Assembly (NCBI RefSeq): GCF_009391885.1
Contig: NZ_VZII01000003.1
Span: 62,001 to 126,000, forward strand
Direction of reading: 5' to 3'
DNA length: 64,000 nt
Source of the DNA: Pseudomonas sp. MN1F
GTDB taxonomy: Bacteria > Pseudomonadota > Gammaproteobacteria > Pseudomonadales > Pseudomonadaceae
Positions 29,116-38,828 of this stretch are shown here, piece by piece; the stretch's first letter is position 1, and each line of letters opens with the position of its first letter. The translations under genes and the position numbers were made by a program. The notes beneath the pieces are model-generated. The model made no database searches, was not told where the DNA came from, and worked only from the letters and a program-made list of their open reading frames with translations.

Positions 29116-30120
29116 GTGGAACAGAACAGCCGGGCCCTGATCGACGGCTTCAACCGGAAAATCGACTACCTGCGGATGTCGGTCACAGACCGCTGCGACT
29201 TCCGTTGCGTCTACTGCATGGCCGAAGACATGCAATTCCTGCCGCGCCAGCAGATCCTCAGCCTGGAAGAACTGTTCCAGGTCGCCGAGCGCTTCGTCGC
29301 CCTCGGCACCCGCAAGATCCGCCTGACCGGTGGCGAGCCGTTGGTACGCCAGGGCATCGTCGACCTGTGCGGGCGCATTGCCGCCCTGCCCGGCCTGCGC
29401 GAACTGTGCATGACCAGCAACGGCTCACAGCTCGGGCGCCTGGCCCAGCCGCTGTTCGACGCTGGCGTCACCCGCCTGAACATCAGCCTCGACAGCCTCG
29501 ACGCCGAGCGCTTCAAGCAGCTCACCCGTACCGGCGACCTCCACCAGGTGATCGCCGGCATCGACGCGGCACGCCAGGCCGGCTTCCGGCGCACCAAACT
29601 CAATTGCGTGGTGCTCAAGGGCCGCAACGACCACGAGCTGGTCGACCTGGTGCGCTTTGCCATCGACCGCGAGCTGGACATCACCTTCATCGAAGAGATG
29701 CCGCTGGGGGAGATAAACGAACATGAACGCGGTGAGTCGTTCTGCTCCAGCGATGAAGTGCGTGAGCGCCTGGCCGAGCACTTCACCCTGATCGAATCCA
29801 CCGAATCTTCCCAGGGCCCGGCGCGCTACTGGCGCCTGGCCGAAGCCGCCAATACCCGGGTCGGTTTCATTTCGCCGCACAGCCACAACTTCTGCGCCAC
29901 CTGCAACCGCGTGCGCCTGACAGTCGAGGGCCGCCTGCTGCTGTGCCTGGGCAACGAACATTCGATGGACCTCAAGCAGGTATTGCGCGCCCACCCCGGC
30001 GACGCGGCACGGCTGGAGAAGGCCATCCGCGACTCACTGCACCTCAAACCCTACCGCCATCACTTCGAAGTCGGTGGCGAGGTGCAGATCCTGCGCTTCA
30101 TGAACATGACCGGCGGCTGA
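29116..30120 (+). CDS. moaA: GTP 3',8-cyclase MoaA
   Basis: Radical SAM enzyme for the first step of molybdenum cofactor synthesis, 334 residues. The radical-SAM cluster is CDFRCVYC (about residues 28-35), the second [4Fe-4S] site is in [12 protein letters not shown] with the third Cys in RLLLCLG, and the required GG tail ends the protein (FMNMTGG). [12 protein letters not shown] is the GGEP SAM motif. It uses a GTG start with a weak ribosome site. It is divergent from the molybdoenzyme gene, with the bestrophin gene 20 bp downstream. Confidence 0.95.
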   Translation: MEQNSRALIDGFNRKIDYLRMSVTDRCDFRCVYCMAEDMQFLPRQQILSLEELFQVAERFVALGTRKIRLTGGEPLVRQGIVDLCGRIAALPGLRELCMTSNGSQLGRLAQPLFDAGVTRLNISLDSLDAERFKQLTRTGDLHQVIAGIDAARQAGFRRTKLNCVVLKGRNDHELVDLVRFAIDRELDITFIEEMPLGEINEHERGESFCSSDEVRERLAEHFTLIESTESSQGPARYWRLAEAANTRVGFISPHSHNFCATCNRVRLTVEGRLLLCLGNEHSMDLKQVLRAHPGDAARLEKAIRDSLHLKPYRHHFEVGGEVQILRFMNMTGG

Positions 30121-30140
30121 TCGGCCGCCTCTGGATTTCC

Positions 30141-31040
30141 ATGATCGTCCACCCCCGCCCCGATGTGCTGCGCGTGCTGTTCACCCTCAAGGGGTCGATC
30201 GTCAAGCGCATTGCCCTGCGCTGCCTGATGGTCACCTTGCTGGCCGCGCTGATCGTGCTGGTCGAGCGGCACTTTCCGGCGTTCTTCTACCCGGTCAGCG
30301 CCACGCCGTTCACCTTGCTGGGCCTGTCGCTGTCGATCTTCATGAGCTTTCGCAACAACGCCTGCTACGACCGCTGGTGGGAGGGGCGCAAGGCCTGGGG
30401 CAAGCTGATCATCGAAACCCGCTCGTTCATACGCGAGAGCGTGGTGATCGCCGACGAAAAACTGCGCGCCGAGCTGCTGCGCAGCCTGTGCGGGTTTGCC
30501 CATGGGCTGAATGCGCGGTTGCGTAACGAAAACGAAGTGAACGCCACCCGCCCATGGCTCAACGAGGCTACCCCGGTGGCCGCGCACAATGTGTGCGATG
30601 GCATCCTGCGCGATATCGGCATGCACTGTTCACGGCTGGCTGAGCAAGGGCAGATCAGCGAATGGCGCTACACCCTGCTGGAGCAGCGCCTGGCCGGGCT
30701 GACCGAGGTGCAGGCCACCTGCGAGCGGATCAAGGGCTCGCCGCTGCCGTTCCCCTATACCTTGCTGCTGCACCGCACCATCTACATCTTCTGCCTGCTG
30801 CTGCCGTTCGCCCTGGCCGAGCCGCTGGGCTGGCTGGCGCCGCTGTTCACCACCATCGTCGGGTACACCTTCTTCGGCCTGGATGCGATCGGCAACGAGC
30901 TGGAGGACCCGTTCGGGCGCGATGAGAACGACCTGCCGATGGATGCCATGGTGCGCACGGTGGAGCGGGATGTGCTGGGGGCCTTGGGCGTCGAGCCGCT
31001 GCCACCGGTGTTGCTGCCTGTGGATTATGTACTGAGCTGA
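30141..31040 (+). CDS. bestrophin-family ion channel (UPF0187)
   Basis: A 299-residue inner-membrane protein. The N-terminal helices include FPAFFYPVSATPFTLLGLSL and SIFMSFRNNACYDRWWEGRK, the bestrophin signature. LLHRTIYIFCLLLPFALAEP and GYTFFGLDAIGNELEDPFG follow. Bacterial homologues form pentameric channels, some cation-selective. It follows moaA by 20 bp and its end overlaps the convergent moaB by 16 bp; a link to molybdenum cofactor use is not obvious. Confidence 0.9.
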   Translation: MIVHPRPDVLRVLFTLKGSIVKRIALRCLMVTLLAALIVLVERHFPAFFYPVSATPFTLLGLSLSIFMSFRNNACYDRWWEGRKAWGKLIIETRSFIRESVVIADEKLRAELLRSLCGFAHGLNARLRNENEVNATRPWLNEATPVAAHNVCDGILRDIGMHCSRLAEQGQISEWRYTLLEQRLAGLTEVQATCERIKGSPLPFPYTLLLHRTIYIFCLLLPFALAEPLGWLAPLFTTIVGYTFFGLDAIGNELEDPFGRDENDLPMDAMVRTVERDVLGALGVEPLPPVLLPVDYVLS

Positions 31041-31576
31041 CCGCGGCTTTCGCAGGCGTCGATAGGCTTCAGGTGCTTTACAAAGTTACAGGGCCGATGC
31101 CGCGCATCCAGCTGCTCCACCAGGATGCCTTCCCAGGCCGTCCGACAAGCGCCGGTCGAGCCAGGCAGGCAGCACACCAGCGTGCCGTTGGAAACCCCCG
31201 CCAGCGCCCTGCTCTGCACGGTCGAGCTGCCGATATCGAGAATGGACAAGGCGCGGAACAGCTCACCAAAGCCATCGACGGTCCGATCCAGCAGGCACTG
31301 CACCGCCTCCGGCGTGCTGTCACGCCCGGTAAAGCCGGTGCCACCCGTGATCAGCACCACCTGCACGTCGTCATCGGCAATCCAGCTCGCTACCTGGGCG
31401 CGGATCTTGTACAGGTCATCCTTGAGCAGCGCCCGCGCCACCAGGCGATGGCCGACCTCCACCGAGCGGCTGGCCAGCAGCTCGCCGGAGGTGTCGTTGG
31501 CGTAGGTACGGGTGTCGCTGACGGTCAGCACAGCGATATTCAGCGGTATGAAAACCGCATCGGGTTGAACACGCAC
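31025..31576 (-). CDS. moaB: molybdenum cofactor protein MoaB
   Basis: A 183-residue MoaB/MogA-fold protein involved in molybdopterin adenylylation or related steps. NIAVLTVSDTRTYANDTSGE, VVLITGGTGFTGRDSTPEAV and CLPGSTGACRTAWEGIL are the molybdopterin-binding loops. A GTG start is chosen because AAGGAG lies 7 nt before it; ATG-like starts further up are worse. It faces the LysR gene across a 139-bp shared promoter. Confidence 0.93.
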   Translation of the reverse strand: MRVQPDAVFIPLNIAVLTVSDTRTYANDTSGELLASRSVEVGHRLVARALLKDDLYKIRAQVASWIADDDVQVVLITGGTGFTGRDSTPEAVQCLLDRTVDGFGELFRALSILDIGSSTVQSRALAGVSNGTLVCCLPGSTGACRTAWEGILVEQLDARHRPCNFVKHLKPIDACESRGQLST

Positions 31577-31627
31577 GGTGAAGCTCCTTGAATGGCATTG
31601 CGTCACGCTAGAGACAAGCCCGACAAG

Positions 31628-31656
31628 CGTCCAATCGAAATGGCGAACCGGCCGAT
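31628..31656. promoter_or_regulatory. LysR-type dyad between moaB and lysR
   Basis: The second copy of CGTCCAATCGAAAT with ATCG-N15-CGAT, 52-80 bp before moaB and 60-88 bp before the LysR start. It probably binds the adjacent LysR regulator and serves autoregulation and moaB. Confidence 0.55.
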
Positions 31657-31715
31657 CAATGACATCTATCGCAGACGTGGGTTAAGGTCTGCACAACCAG
31701 ACGCCAGGCACTTCC

Positions 31716-32603
31716 ATGGACATCAAGCAGCTCAAGTTCCTCATCGCCCTCGACCAGACCCGCCACTTCGGCCAGGCTGCGGCGCTGTGCCATATCACTC
31801 AGCCGACCCTGTCCATGCGCCTGCGCAACCTGGAGGACGAACTGGACCTGGTACTGGTCAAGCGCGGCCAACGCTTCGAGGGCTTCACCGAAGCGGGCGA
31901 ACGCATCCTGGCCTGGGCCCGCACCCTGCTCGCCGCCCATGACGGCCTGCAGGCCGAGGCCGCCAGTTGCCGTGGCCAGGTGGTCGGCAGCCTGCGCCTG
32001 GGCACCGTGCCGCTGGCCAGCTTCAACCCCATGCACCTGCTGCTGCCGCTGCGCGAGAAGTACCCCGAGCTGCAGTTCCAGCTCAGCTCGCACAGCACCG
32101 AGCAGATCATGGACGGCCTGAGCCGCAACCAGCTCGACCTGGGCATCTGCTACCTCGACCAGGTCAACGCCAACTTCTTCGAAGTGTTCGAACTGGGCAC
32201 CACCACCATGGGCCTGCTGTTCGACACCCAGCACTTCCAGTTCGATACCGACAGCCTGCGCTGGGACGAGCTCGGCGACATTCCCCTGGGCCTGCTGAGC
32301 AAGGGCATGCACTACCGCCAGTCACTGGACCTGAGCTTGCGCAGCCGTGGCCTCGAGCCCAATGCCGTGCTGGAAAGCGACTCGACCTTCCAGCTGGTGC
32401 AGGCCATCAACACCGGCGTGTGCTGCGCGATCATGCCGCTGGGCTGCGGCCTGGAAGACCTCAGCGAACACATGCGCATCATCCCCATCGCCGACGCCAG
32501 CATCCACAGCCCGGTCGGCCTGCTGCTGCGCCGCAGCGAGCCGCGTTCGGCAATTGCCGAGCAGTGCTTCGACGAAGCGAAGCTGCTGTTTCAACCCCGC
32601 TGA
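31716..32603 (+). CDS. LysR-family regulator of the molybdoenzyme/moa genes
   Basis: A 295-residue LysR protein. The recognition helix is within CHITQPTLSMRLRNLEDELD, and an effector domain follows (GSLRLGTVPLASFNP, CCAIMPLGCGLEDLS). Its 3' end overlaps the convergent AraC gene by 13 bp. The shared dyad before it, moaB and the molybdoenzyme gene points to these as its regulon. The effector is unknown. Confidence 0.9.
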   Translation: MDIKQLKFLIALDQTRHFGQAAALCHITQPTLSMRLRNLEDELDLVLVKRGQRFEGFTEAGERILAWARTLLAAHDGLQAEAASCRGQVVGSLRLGTVPLASFNPMHLLLPLREKYPELQFQLSSHSTEQIMDGLSRNQLDLGICYLDQVNANFFEVFELGTTTMGLLFDTQHFQFDTDSLRWDELGDIPLGLLSKGMHYRQSLDLSLRSRGLEPNAVLESDSTFQLVQAINTGVCCAIMPLGCGLEDLSEHMRIIPIADASIHSPVGLLLRRSEPRSAIAEQCFDEAKLLFQPR

Positions 32604-33373
32604 TCCGCCGTTGCCTGGCGATATTGCCGGGGCGTGAAGCCGGTCAGCTGCTTGAACTGGCGGCTGAAGGCGCTGTGGTCGGTGTAACCGCAGCGCAGCG
32701 CTACTTCGGTGATCGGCAAATCAGAGTGCAGCAGCCGGTGGGCGTGCTCCAGGCGTGCCTTGTGGATCATCTGCCGCGGCGTGAGGTGGAATACCCGCTT
32801 GCAGTAACGCTCCAGCTGCGCCACGGAAATCCCGGCGATGCGGGTCAACTCATGCATGCTGATCGGCTGGTGGAAATGCTGGCGGATGTGCTCGTCCACG
32901 GCAGCCAGGCGCTGGTAGGCGGGGTGAGTGTCGGCGGCTGACTGCAGGTCGACGGAAATGCCCACCAGGCCGATGATCTCGCCGGCCGGGTTGCGTAGCG
33001 GGCGCTTGTGGGTCAGGCACCAGCCCGGTTCACGGCTGCCGTACAGGTGCAGTTCGAGCTGGTCTTCCAGCACCAGCCCATCCTTGAGCACGCGGCGGTC
33101 CTGCTCGGTGTAGCCAGGGCCCAGTTGCGCCGGGAACACTTCGGCACTGGTCTTGCCCAGCAGCGGCTGCAGGCGCTTGAGGCCGCAGCGCTGGACCAGG
33201 GTGGTGTTGGCCAGCACGTAGCGGGCGGCCGGGTCCTTGATGAAGATCGCCGCGTTGGGGATGGCGTCGAGGATCGGCAGCAGCAGCGACACTCCGGCCA
33301 GCAGGGCTTCGAGGGTGGCCGGGCGGTGCTGGTCGAGAGACTGGTACAGGGTGGTCAGGTTCGAGCGTGTCAT
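32591..33373 (-). CDS. lhpR: AraC-family regulator with PAS domain (hydroxyproline operon regulator)
   Basis: A 260-residue protein. The PAS-like sensor covers about residues 40-140 (AAIFIKDPAARYVLANTTLV, GKTSAEVFPAQLGPGY). The AraC domain covers 160-255, with ISVAQLERYCKRVFHLTPRQ and a second helix-turn-helix GYTDHSAFSRQFKQLTGFTP. It is divergent from the hydroxyproline operon, the usual position of its activator in Pseudomonas. The start MTRSNLTTL was chosen; the open frame further upstream is not coding-like. Confidence 0.88.
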   Translation of the reverse strand: MTRSNLTTLYQSLDQHRPATLEALLAGVSLLLPILDAIPNAAIFIKDPAARYVLANTTLVQRCGLKRLQPLLGKTSAEVFPAQLGPGYTEQDRRVLKDGLVLEDQLELHLYGSREPGWCLTHKRPLRNPAGEIIGLVGISVDLQSAADTHPAYQRLAAVDEHIRQHFHQPISMHELTRIAGISVAQLERYCKRVFHLTPRQMIHKARLEHAHRLLHSDLPITEVALRCGYTDHSAFSRQFKQLTGFTPRQYRQATADQRG

Positions 33374-33620
33374 CTGTTCTCTACAGCCCTTATGCAGCGT
33401 GGCTTCCAGCCTACCCATCGACCCTGCACAGTCACCAGCACTTTTTTCAATTGTGCCGATTTCGTCATTCACCCTGCAGAAAACCATCAAGAACCCCCGC
33501 CCCGTTCGGGTCCACTCTATCCCCACGCAAGCCGCCCAAGAGCTACAAGAGCGCGGCCGTAAAAAGCCGCATCACGTGACATCAGACCTGCCTATCCAAA
33601 ACCTACAAAAAGGCGCACCC

Positions 33621-35234
33621 ATGTCAGGCAAATTCAAGAAACAGCTGTCATTGCTCGACCTCACCTTCATCGGCCTCGGCGCCATCTTCGGCTCCGGCTG
33701 GCTATTCGCCGCCAGCCATGTCTCGGCCATCGCCGGCCCGGCCGGTATCCTCTCCTGGTTCCTCGGCGGTTTCGCCGTGCTGCTGCTGGGTATCGTCTAC
33801 TGCGAACTTGGCGCCGCCCTGCCGCGAGCCGGTGGCGTGGTGCGCTACCCGGTGTACTCGCACGGCCCGCTGCTCGGCTACCTGATGGGCTTCATCACGC
33901 TGATCGCCTTCTCCAGCCTGATCGCCATCGAAGTGGTCGCCTCGCGCCAGTACGCTGCGGCCTGGTTCCCCGGGCTGACCAAGGCCGGCTCCAGCGACCC
34001 GACGGTGCTCGGCTGGCTGGTGCAGTTCGCCTTGCTGGGGCTGTTCTTCTTCCTCAACTACCGCAGCGTGAAGACCTTCGCCAAGGCCAACAACCTGGTC
34101 AGCGTGTTCAAGTTCATCGTGCCGCTGCTGGTGATCGGCGTGCTGTTCAGCTTCTTCAAGCCGGAGAACTTCGAGGTCCAGGGCTTCGCCCCGTTCGGCC
34201 TGTCTGGCGTGGAAATGGCGGTGTCGGCCGGTGGCATCATCTTCGCCTACCTGGGGCTGACGCCGATCATCTCGGTGGCCAGCGAGGTGAAGAACCCGCA
34301 GCGCACCATCCCGATCGCGCTGATCCTCTCGGTGCTGCTGTCCACCGCGATCTACGCCCTGCTGCAACTGGCCTTCCTCGGCAGCGTGCCGACCGAAATG
34401 CTGAGCAACGGCTGGGCCGCAGTGACCAAGGAACTGGCCCTGCCCTACCGTGACATCGCCCTGGCCCTGGGCGTTGGCTGGCTGGCCTATCTGGTGGTGG
34501 CCGATGCGGTGATCTCGCCCAGCGGCTGCGGCAACATCTACATGAACGCCACCCCACGCGTGGTCTATGGCTGGGCGCAGACCGGCACCTTCTTCAAGTA
34601 CTTCACCCGCATCGACGCCGAGTCCGGTATCCCACGCCCGGCACTGTGGCTGACCTTCGGCCTGTCGGTGTTCTGGACCCTGCCATTCCCCTCCTGGGAA
34701 GCGCTGATCAACGTGGTGTCCGCCGCCCTGGTGCTGAGCTACGCCGTGGCCCCGGTCACCGTCGCCGCCCTGCGCCGCAATGCGCCGAACATGCCACGCC
34801 CATTCCGGGTCAAGGGCATGGGCGTGCTCGGCCCGCTGTCGTTCATCATCGCTGCACTGATCGTCTACTGGTCGGGCTGGAGCACCGTGTCGTGGCTACT
34901 GGCCCTGCAGATCGTGATGTTCGTGCTGTACCTGCTGTGCGGCCGCTTCGTCCCCACCCAGCACCTGTCGCTGGCCCAGCAAGTACGTTCGTCGGCCTGG
35001 CTGATCGGCTTCTACGCCGTGACCATCCTGCTGTCCTGGCTGGGTAGCTTCGGCGGACTGGGTGTGCTCGGCCACCCGTTCGACACCGTGGCCGTGGCCG
35101 CCTGCGCCCTGGGCATCTACTACTGGGGCGCGGCCACCGGCGTGCCGGCTCACCTGGTGCACCTGGAAGGCGACGACGAAAGTGAAGCCAGCGCTGAAAC
35201 CTATACCGGCCGCCCCGCCGCCGTCGCCTCCTGA
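33621..35234 (+). CDS. APC-family permease, probable hydroxyproline importer
   Basis: A 537-residue amino-acid/polyamine/organocation-type permease with about 12-14 helices. [20 protein letters not shown] holds the conserved GxG loop of helix 1 and [20 protein letters not shown] the helix 3 region. It is first in the operon and only 23 bp from the epimerase gene, so uptake of trans-4-hydroxy-L-proline (or its D-epimer) is the natural role, by context. Confidence 0.88.
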   Translation: MSGKFKKQLSLLDLTFIGLGAIFGSGWLFAASHVSAIAGPAGILSWFLGGFAVLLLGIVYCELGAALPRAGGVVRYPVYSHGPLLGYLMGFITLIAFSSLIAIEVVASRQYAAAWFPGLTKAGSSDPTVLGWLVQFALLGLFFFLNYRSVKTFAKANNLVSVFKFIVPLLVIGVLFSFFKPENFEVQGFAPFGLSGVEMAVSAGGIIFAYLGLTPIISVASEVKNPQRTIPIALILSVLLSTAIYALLQLAFLGSVPTEMLSNGWAAVTKELALPYRDIALALGVGWLAYLVVADAVISPSGCGNIYMNATPRVVYGWAQTGTFFKYFTRIDAESGIPRPALWLTFGLSVFWTLPFPSWEALINVVSAALVLSYAVAPVTVAALRRNAPNMPRPFRVKGMGVLGPLSFIIAALIVYWSGWSTVSWLLALQIVMFVLYLLCGRFVPTQHLSLAQQVRSSAWLIGFYAVTILLSWLGSFGGLGVLGHPFDTVAVAACALGIYYWGAATGVPAHLVHLEGDDESEASAETYTGRPAAVAS

Positions 35235-35257
35235 TCCTTCAAGCAATGGACAAGCCC

Positions 35258-36184
35258 ATGAAACAGATTCACGTCATCGACTCGCATACCGGCGGCGAAC
35301 CGACCCGCCTGGTGATGAAAGGCTTCCCGCAGCTGCAGGGGCGCAGCATGGCCGAGCAGCGCGACGAACTGCGCGAGCTGCACGATCAATGGCGCCGTGC
35401 CTGCCTGCTGGAGCCACGCGGCAACGATGTGCTGGTCGGCGCGCTGTATTGCCCACCGGTGTCGGCCGATGCCACCTGCGGGGTGATCTTCTTCAACAAC
35501 GCCGGCTACCTGAACATGTGCGGCCACGGCACCATCGGCCTGGTCGCCTCGCTGCAGCACCTGGGCCTGATCGAGCCGGGCGTGCACAAGATCGACACCC
35601 CGGTCGGCCAGGTCAGCGCCACCCTGCATGAAGACGGCGCGGTTACCGTCGGCAACGTGCCGTCCTACCGCTACCGCCAGCAGGTGGCGGTGGAGGTGCC
35701 CGGGCATGGCGTGGTGCGCGGCGACATCGCCTGGGGCGGCAACTGGTTCTTCCTGGTCTCCGAACACGGCCAGCGCATCGAACTGGACAACCGCGAAGCC
35801 CTCACCGAGTACACCTGGGCCATGCTCAAGGCCCTCGAAGCCCAGGGCATCACCGGCGAAAACGGCGCGCCGATCGACCATGTCGAGCTGTTTGCCGACG
35901 ACGCCAATGCCGACAGCCGCAACTTCGTCATGTGCCCCGGCAAGGCCTACGACCGCTCGCCCTGCGGCACCGGCACCAGCGCCAAGCTGGCGTGCCTTGC
36001 CGCCGACGGCAAGCTTGAAGCAGGCCAGACCTGGGTGCAGGCCAGCATCACCGGCAGCCAGTTCCACGGCCGCTACGAGCGCGACGGCGAGCGCATTCGC
36101 CCGTTCATCACCGGCCGCGCCTACATGACCGCCGACAGCACCCTGCTGATCGACGAACAGGATCCATTCGCCTGGGGCATCTGA
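35258..36184 (+). CDS. lhpA: 4-hydroxyproline 2-epimerase
   Basis: A 308-residue cofactor-independent epimerase of the proline racemase family, turning trans-4-hydroxy-L-proline into cis-4-hydroxy-D-proline. The two catalytic cysteines are in [12 protein letters not shown] (first) and [14 protein letters not shown] (second); both are Cys, as needed for racemisation/epimerisation, not Ser or Thr. [19 protein letters not shown] is the family N-terminus, so this ATG was chosen over one four codons earlier. Confidence 0.96.
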   Translation: MKQIHVIDSHTGGEPTRLVMKGFPQLQGRSMAEQRDELRELHDQWRRACLLEPRGNDVLVGALYCPPVSADATCGVIFFNNAGYLNMCGHGTIGLVASLQHLGLIEPGVHKIDTPVGQVSATLHEDGAVTVGNVPSYRYRQQVAVEVPGHGVVRGDIAWGGNWFFLVSEHGQRIELDNREALTEYTWAMLKALEAQGITGENGAPIDHVELFADDANADSRNFVMCPGKAYDRSPCGTGTSAKLACLAADGKLEAGQTWVQASITGSQFHGRYERDGERIRPFITGRAYMTADSTLLIDEQDPFAWGI

Positions 36185-36227
36185 ACCCGGCTTTTTAAAC
36201 AACTGAATATCGCCAGGAGTGACAACA

Positions 36228-37175
36228 ATGACTGACAACATCTTCACCGGCACCATGCCTGCCCTGATGACCCCGTGCACCGCCGAGCGCAAGCCGGACT
36301 TTGACGCCCTGGTGCGCAAGGGCCGCGAACTGATCGAGGCCGGCATGAGCGCCGTGGTCTACTGCGGCTCGATGGGCGACTGGCCGCTGCTGACCGAAGC
36401 CGAGCGCCAGGAGGGCGTGGCCCGCCTGGTGGCCGCTGGCATCCCGACCATTGTCGGCACCGGTGCGGTGAACACCCGTGAAGCGGTGGCCCATGCGGCC
36501 CACGCGGCCAAGGTCGGTGCCGCTGGCCTGATGGTCATTCCGCGCGTGCTCAGCCGCGGTGCTTCGCTGATCGCCCAGAAGCACCACTTCTCGGCCATTC
36601 TCGCCGCTGCGCCGAAGCTGCCGGCGGTGATCTACAACAGCCCCTACTACGGCTTTGCCACCCGCGCCGACCTGTTCTTCGAACTGCGCCGTGAATTCCC
36701 TAACCTGATCGGCTTCAAGGAATTCGGCGGTGGCGCCGACCTGCGCTACGCCGCCGAGCACATCACCTCCCAGGATAACGACGTGACCCTGATGGTCGGC
36801 GTTGACACCCAGGTGGTGCATGGCTTCGTCAACTGCGCCGCCACCGGCGCCATCACCGGCATCGGCAACGCCCTGCCACGTGAAGTGCTGCAACTGGTGA
36901 GCCTGAGCAAGCAGGCCGCCAAGGGCGACGCCAAGGCCCGCCGCCTGGCACGTGAACTGGAAGCGGCGCTGGCGGTGCTGTCGTCGTTCGATGAAGGCTG
37001 CGACCTGGTGCTGTACTACAAGCACCTGATGGTGCTCAACGGCGACACCGAATACAGCCTGCACTTCAACGAAACCGACGTGCTCACCGATGCCCAGCGC
37101 AACTACGCCGAGCAGCAGTACGCGCTGTTCCGCAAGTGGTACGCCAACTGGTCGGCCGAGCAGAACCTGGCCTGA
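36228..37175 (+). CDS. lhpC: 1-pyrroline-4-hydroxy-2-carboxylate deaminase (DapA family)
   Basis: A 315-residue class I aldolase-fold enzyme that deaminates and dehydrates pyrroline hydroxycarboxylate to 2-oxoglutarate semialdehyde. The catalytic tyrosine is in [17 protein letters not shown] and the Schiff-base lysine in [34 protein letters not shown] is the usual N-terminus. The ATG is chosen with AGGAG 8 nt before it; a GTG three codons upstream would overlap that site. Confidence 0.94.
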   Translation: MTDNIFTGTMPALMTPCTAERKPDFDALVRKGRELIEAGMSAVVYCGSMGDWPLLTEAERQEGVARLVAAGIPTIVGTGAVNTREAVAHAAHAAKVGAAGLMVIPRVLSRGASLIAQKHHFSAILAAAPKLPAVIYNSPYYGFATRADLFFELRREFPNLIGFKEFGGGADLRYAAEHITSQDNDVTLMVGVDTQVVHGFVNCAATGAITGIGNALPREVLQLVSLSKQAAKGDAKARRLARELEAALAVLSSFDEGCDLVLYYKHLMVLNGDTEYSLHFNETDVLTDAQRNYAEQQYALFRKWYANWSAEQNLA

Positions 37176-37184
37176 TCCCAAGAC

Positions 37185-37213
37185 GCACCGCGGCCCCTGT
37201 AGGGGCGCGGTGC
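37185..37213. terminator. intercistronic hairpin in hydroxyproline operon
   Basis: GCACCGCG and CGCGGTGC enclose a CCCC-TGTA-GGGG tip, in the 73-bp gap between the deaminase and dehydrogenase genes. It has no T tract and is probably a processing or attenuation hairpin rather than a full stop. Confidence 0.4.
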
Positions 37214-37248
37214 ACCTTGATACTGAATTCAATTTCAAAGGACGCCCC

Positions 37249-38826
37249 ATGACCCTGACAGGCAACCTGCTGATCGGCCAATCTGCCGTACCCGGCAGCC
37301 GCGACGCGATCCGCGCCATCGACCCGGCCACCAACCAGGCCCTCGAACCCGCCTACGCCGGCGGCACCGGCGAACACGTGGCCCAGGCCTGCGCACTGGC
37401 TTGGGCGGCGTTCGACGGTTACCGCGAAACCTCGCTGGAACAACGCGCCCATTTCCTCGAAACCATCGCCAGCGAAATCGAAGCGCTCGGCGATGCCCTG
37501 ATCGACCGCGCCGTGGCCGAAAGCGGCCTGCCGAAGGCGCGCATCCAGGGCGAACGTGGCCGCACTTGCACGCAGCTGCGCACCTTCGCCCGGGTGGTCC
37601 GCAGCGGTGAATGGCTGGATGTGCGGGTCGACAACGCCCTGCCCGAACGCCAGCCGCTGCCCCGCGCCGACCTGCGCCAACGCCAGGTGGCCCTGGGCCC
37701 GGTGGCGGTGTTCGGCGCCAGCAACTTCCCCCTGGCCTTCTCGGTAGCTGGCGGCGACACCGCCTCGGCGCTGGCCGCCGGTTGCCCGGTAGTGGTCAAG
37801 GCCCACGCCGCGCACCCCGGCACCAGCGAACTGGTCGGCCAGGCCGTGGCCCGCGCAGTCAAACATTGCGGCCTGCCCGAAGGCGTGTTCTCGCTGCTGT
37901 ACGGCGCCGGCCGTGAAGTCGGCATCGCCCTGGTCAGCGACCCGCGCATCAAGGCAGTCGGTTTCACCGGTTCGCGCAGCGGTGGCATGGCCCTGTGCCA
38001 GGCAGCCCAGGCCCGCCCTGAGCCGATTCCGGTGTACGCCGAGATGAGCTCGATCAACCCGGTGTTCCTCTTCGACGCCGCCTTGCAGGCCCGTGGCGAA
38101 ACACTGGCGCAACCCTTCGTTGCCTCACTGACCCAGGGCGCCGGGCAATTCTGCACCAACCCCGGGCTGGTCATCGCCCGCCAGGGGCCAGCGCTGCAGC
38201 GCTTCATCGCGGCTGCCAGCGAGCATGTACGCCAGGCCGCCGCGCAGACCATGCTCACGCCAGGTATTGCCAGCGCCTATGCCGCTGGCGTCGGCGCCCT
38301 GGCCAACAACACCAACGCTACGGTTGCCGCCAGCGGCCTGGCACAACAAGGGCCGAACCAGTGCCAGGCGCAGCTGTTCGTGACCCAGGCCGAAGCGTTT
38401 CTCAGCGACCCGGCATTGCAGGCCGAAGTGTTCGGTGCCGCTTCGCTGGTGGTGGCCTGCACCAGCGATGAGCAGGTCCGCCAGGTGGCCGAACACCTCG
38501 AAGGCCAGTTGACCGCCACGCTGCAACTGGACGCTGCCGACATCGACACTGCCCGCGCCCTGCTGCCAACCCTGGAGCGCAAGGCCGGGCGCATTCTGGT
38601 CAACGGCTGGCCGACCGGTGTCGAGGTGTGCGACGCGATGGTCCACGGCGGGCCGTTCCCGGCCACCTCCGATGCCCGCACCACCTCGGTGGGTACCGCG
38701 GCGATCCTGCGCTTCCTGCGCCCGGTGTGCTACCAGGACTTCCCCGATGCCCTGCTGCCGCAGGCGCTCAAGCACGGCAACCCGCTGCAACTGCGGCGCT
38801 TGCTCGACGGCAAACGGGAAGGGTGA
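37249..38826 (+). CDS. lhpG: 2-oxoglutarate semialdehyde dehydrogenase
   Basis: A 525-residue NADP-type aldehyde dehydrogenase completing the pathway to 2-oxoglutarate. [20 protein letters not shown] is the coenzyme-binding segment, [17 protein letters not shown] the Rossmann loop, [12 protein letters not shown] the glutamate base and [14 protein letters not shown] the catalytic cysteine. This subgroup also serves pentose and glucarate routes; the operon fixes its role here. It ends 2 bp before the next gene. Confidence 0.93.
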   Translation: MTLTGNLLIGQSAVPGSRDAIRAIDPATNQALEPAYAGGTGEHVAQACALAWAAFDGYRETSLEQRAHFLETIASEIEALGDALIDRAVAESGLPKARIQGERGRTCTQLRTFARVVRSGEWLDVRVDNALPERQPLPRADLRQRQVALGPVAVFGASNFPLAFSVAGGDTASALAAGCPVVVKAHAAHPGTSELVGQAVARAVKHCGLPEGVFSLLYGAGREVGIALVSDPRIKAVGFTGSRSGGMALCQAAQARPEPIPVYAEMSSINPVFLFDAALQARGETLAQPFVASLTQGAGQFCTNPGLVIARQGPALQRFIAAASEHVRQAAAQTMLTPGIASAYAAGVGALANNTNATVAASGLAQQGPNQCQAQLFVTQAEAFLSDPALQAEVFGAASLVVACTSDEQVRQVAEHLEGQLTATLQLDAADIDTARALLPTLERKAGRILVNGWPTGVEVCDAMVHGGPFPATSDARTTSVGTAAILRFLRPVCYQDFPDALLPQALKHGNPLQLRRLLDGKREG

Positions 38827-38828
38827 GC

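Noticed and set aside
37185..37213. Full operon terminator between the deaminase and dehydrogenase genes
   Set aside because: There is no T tract and the downstream genes complete the same pathway, so read-through is expected.
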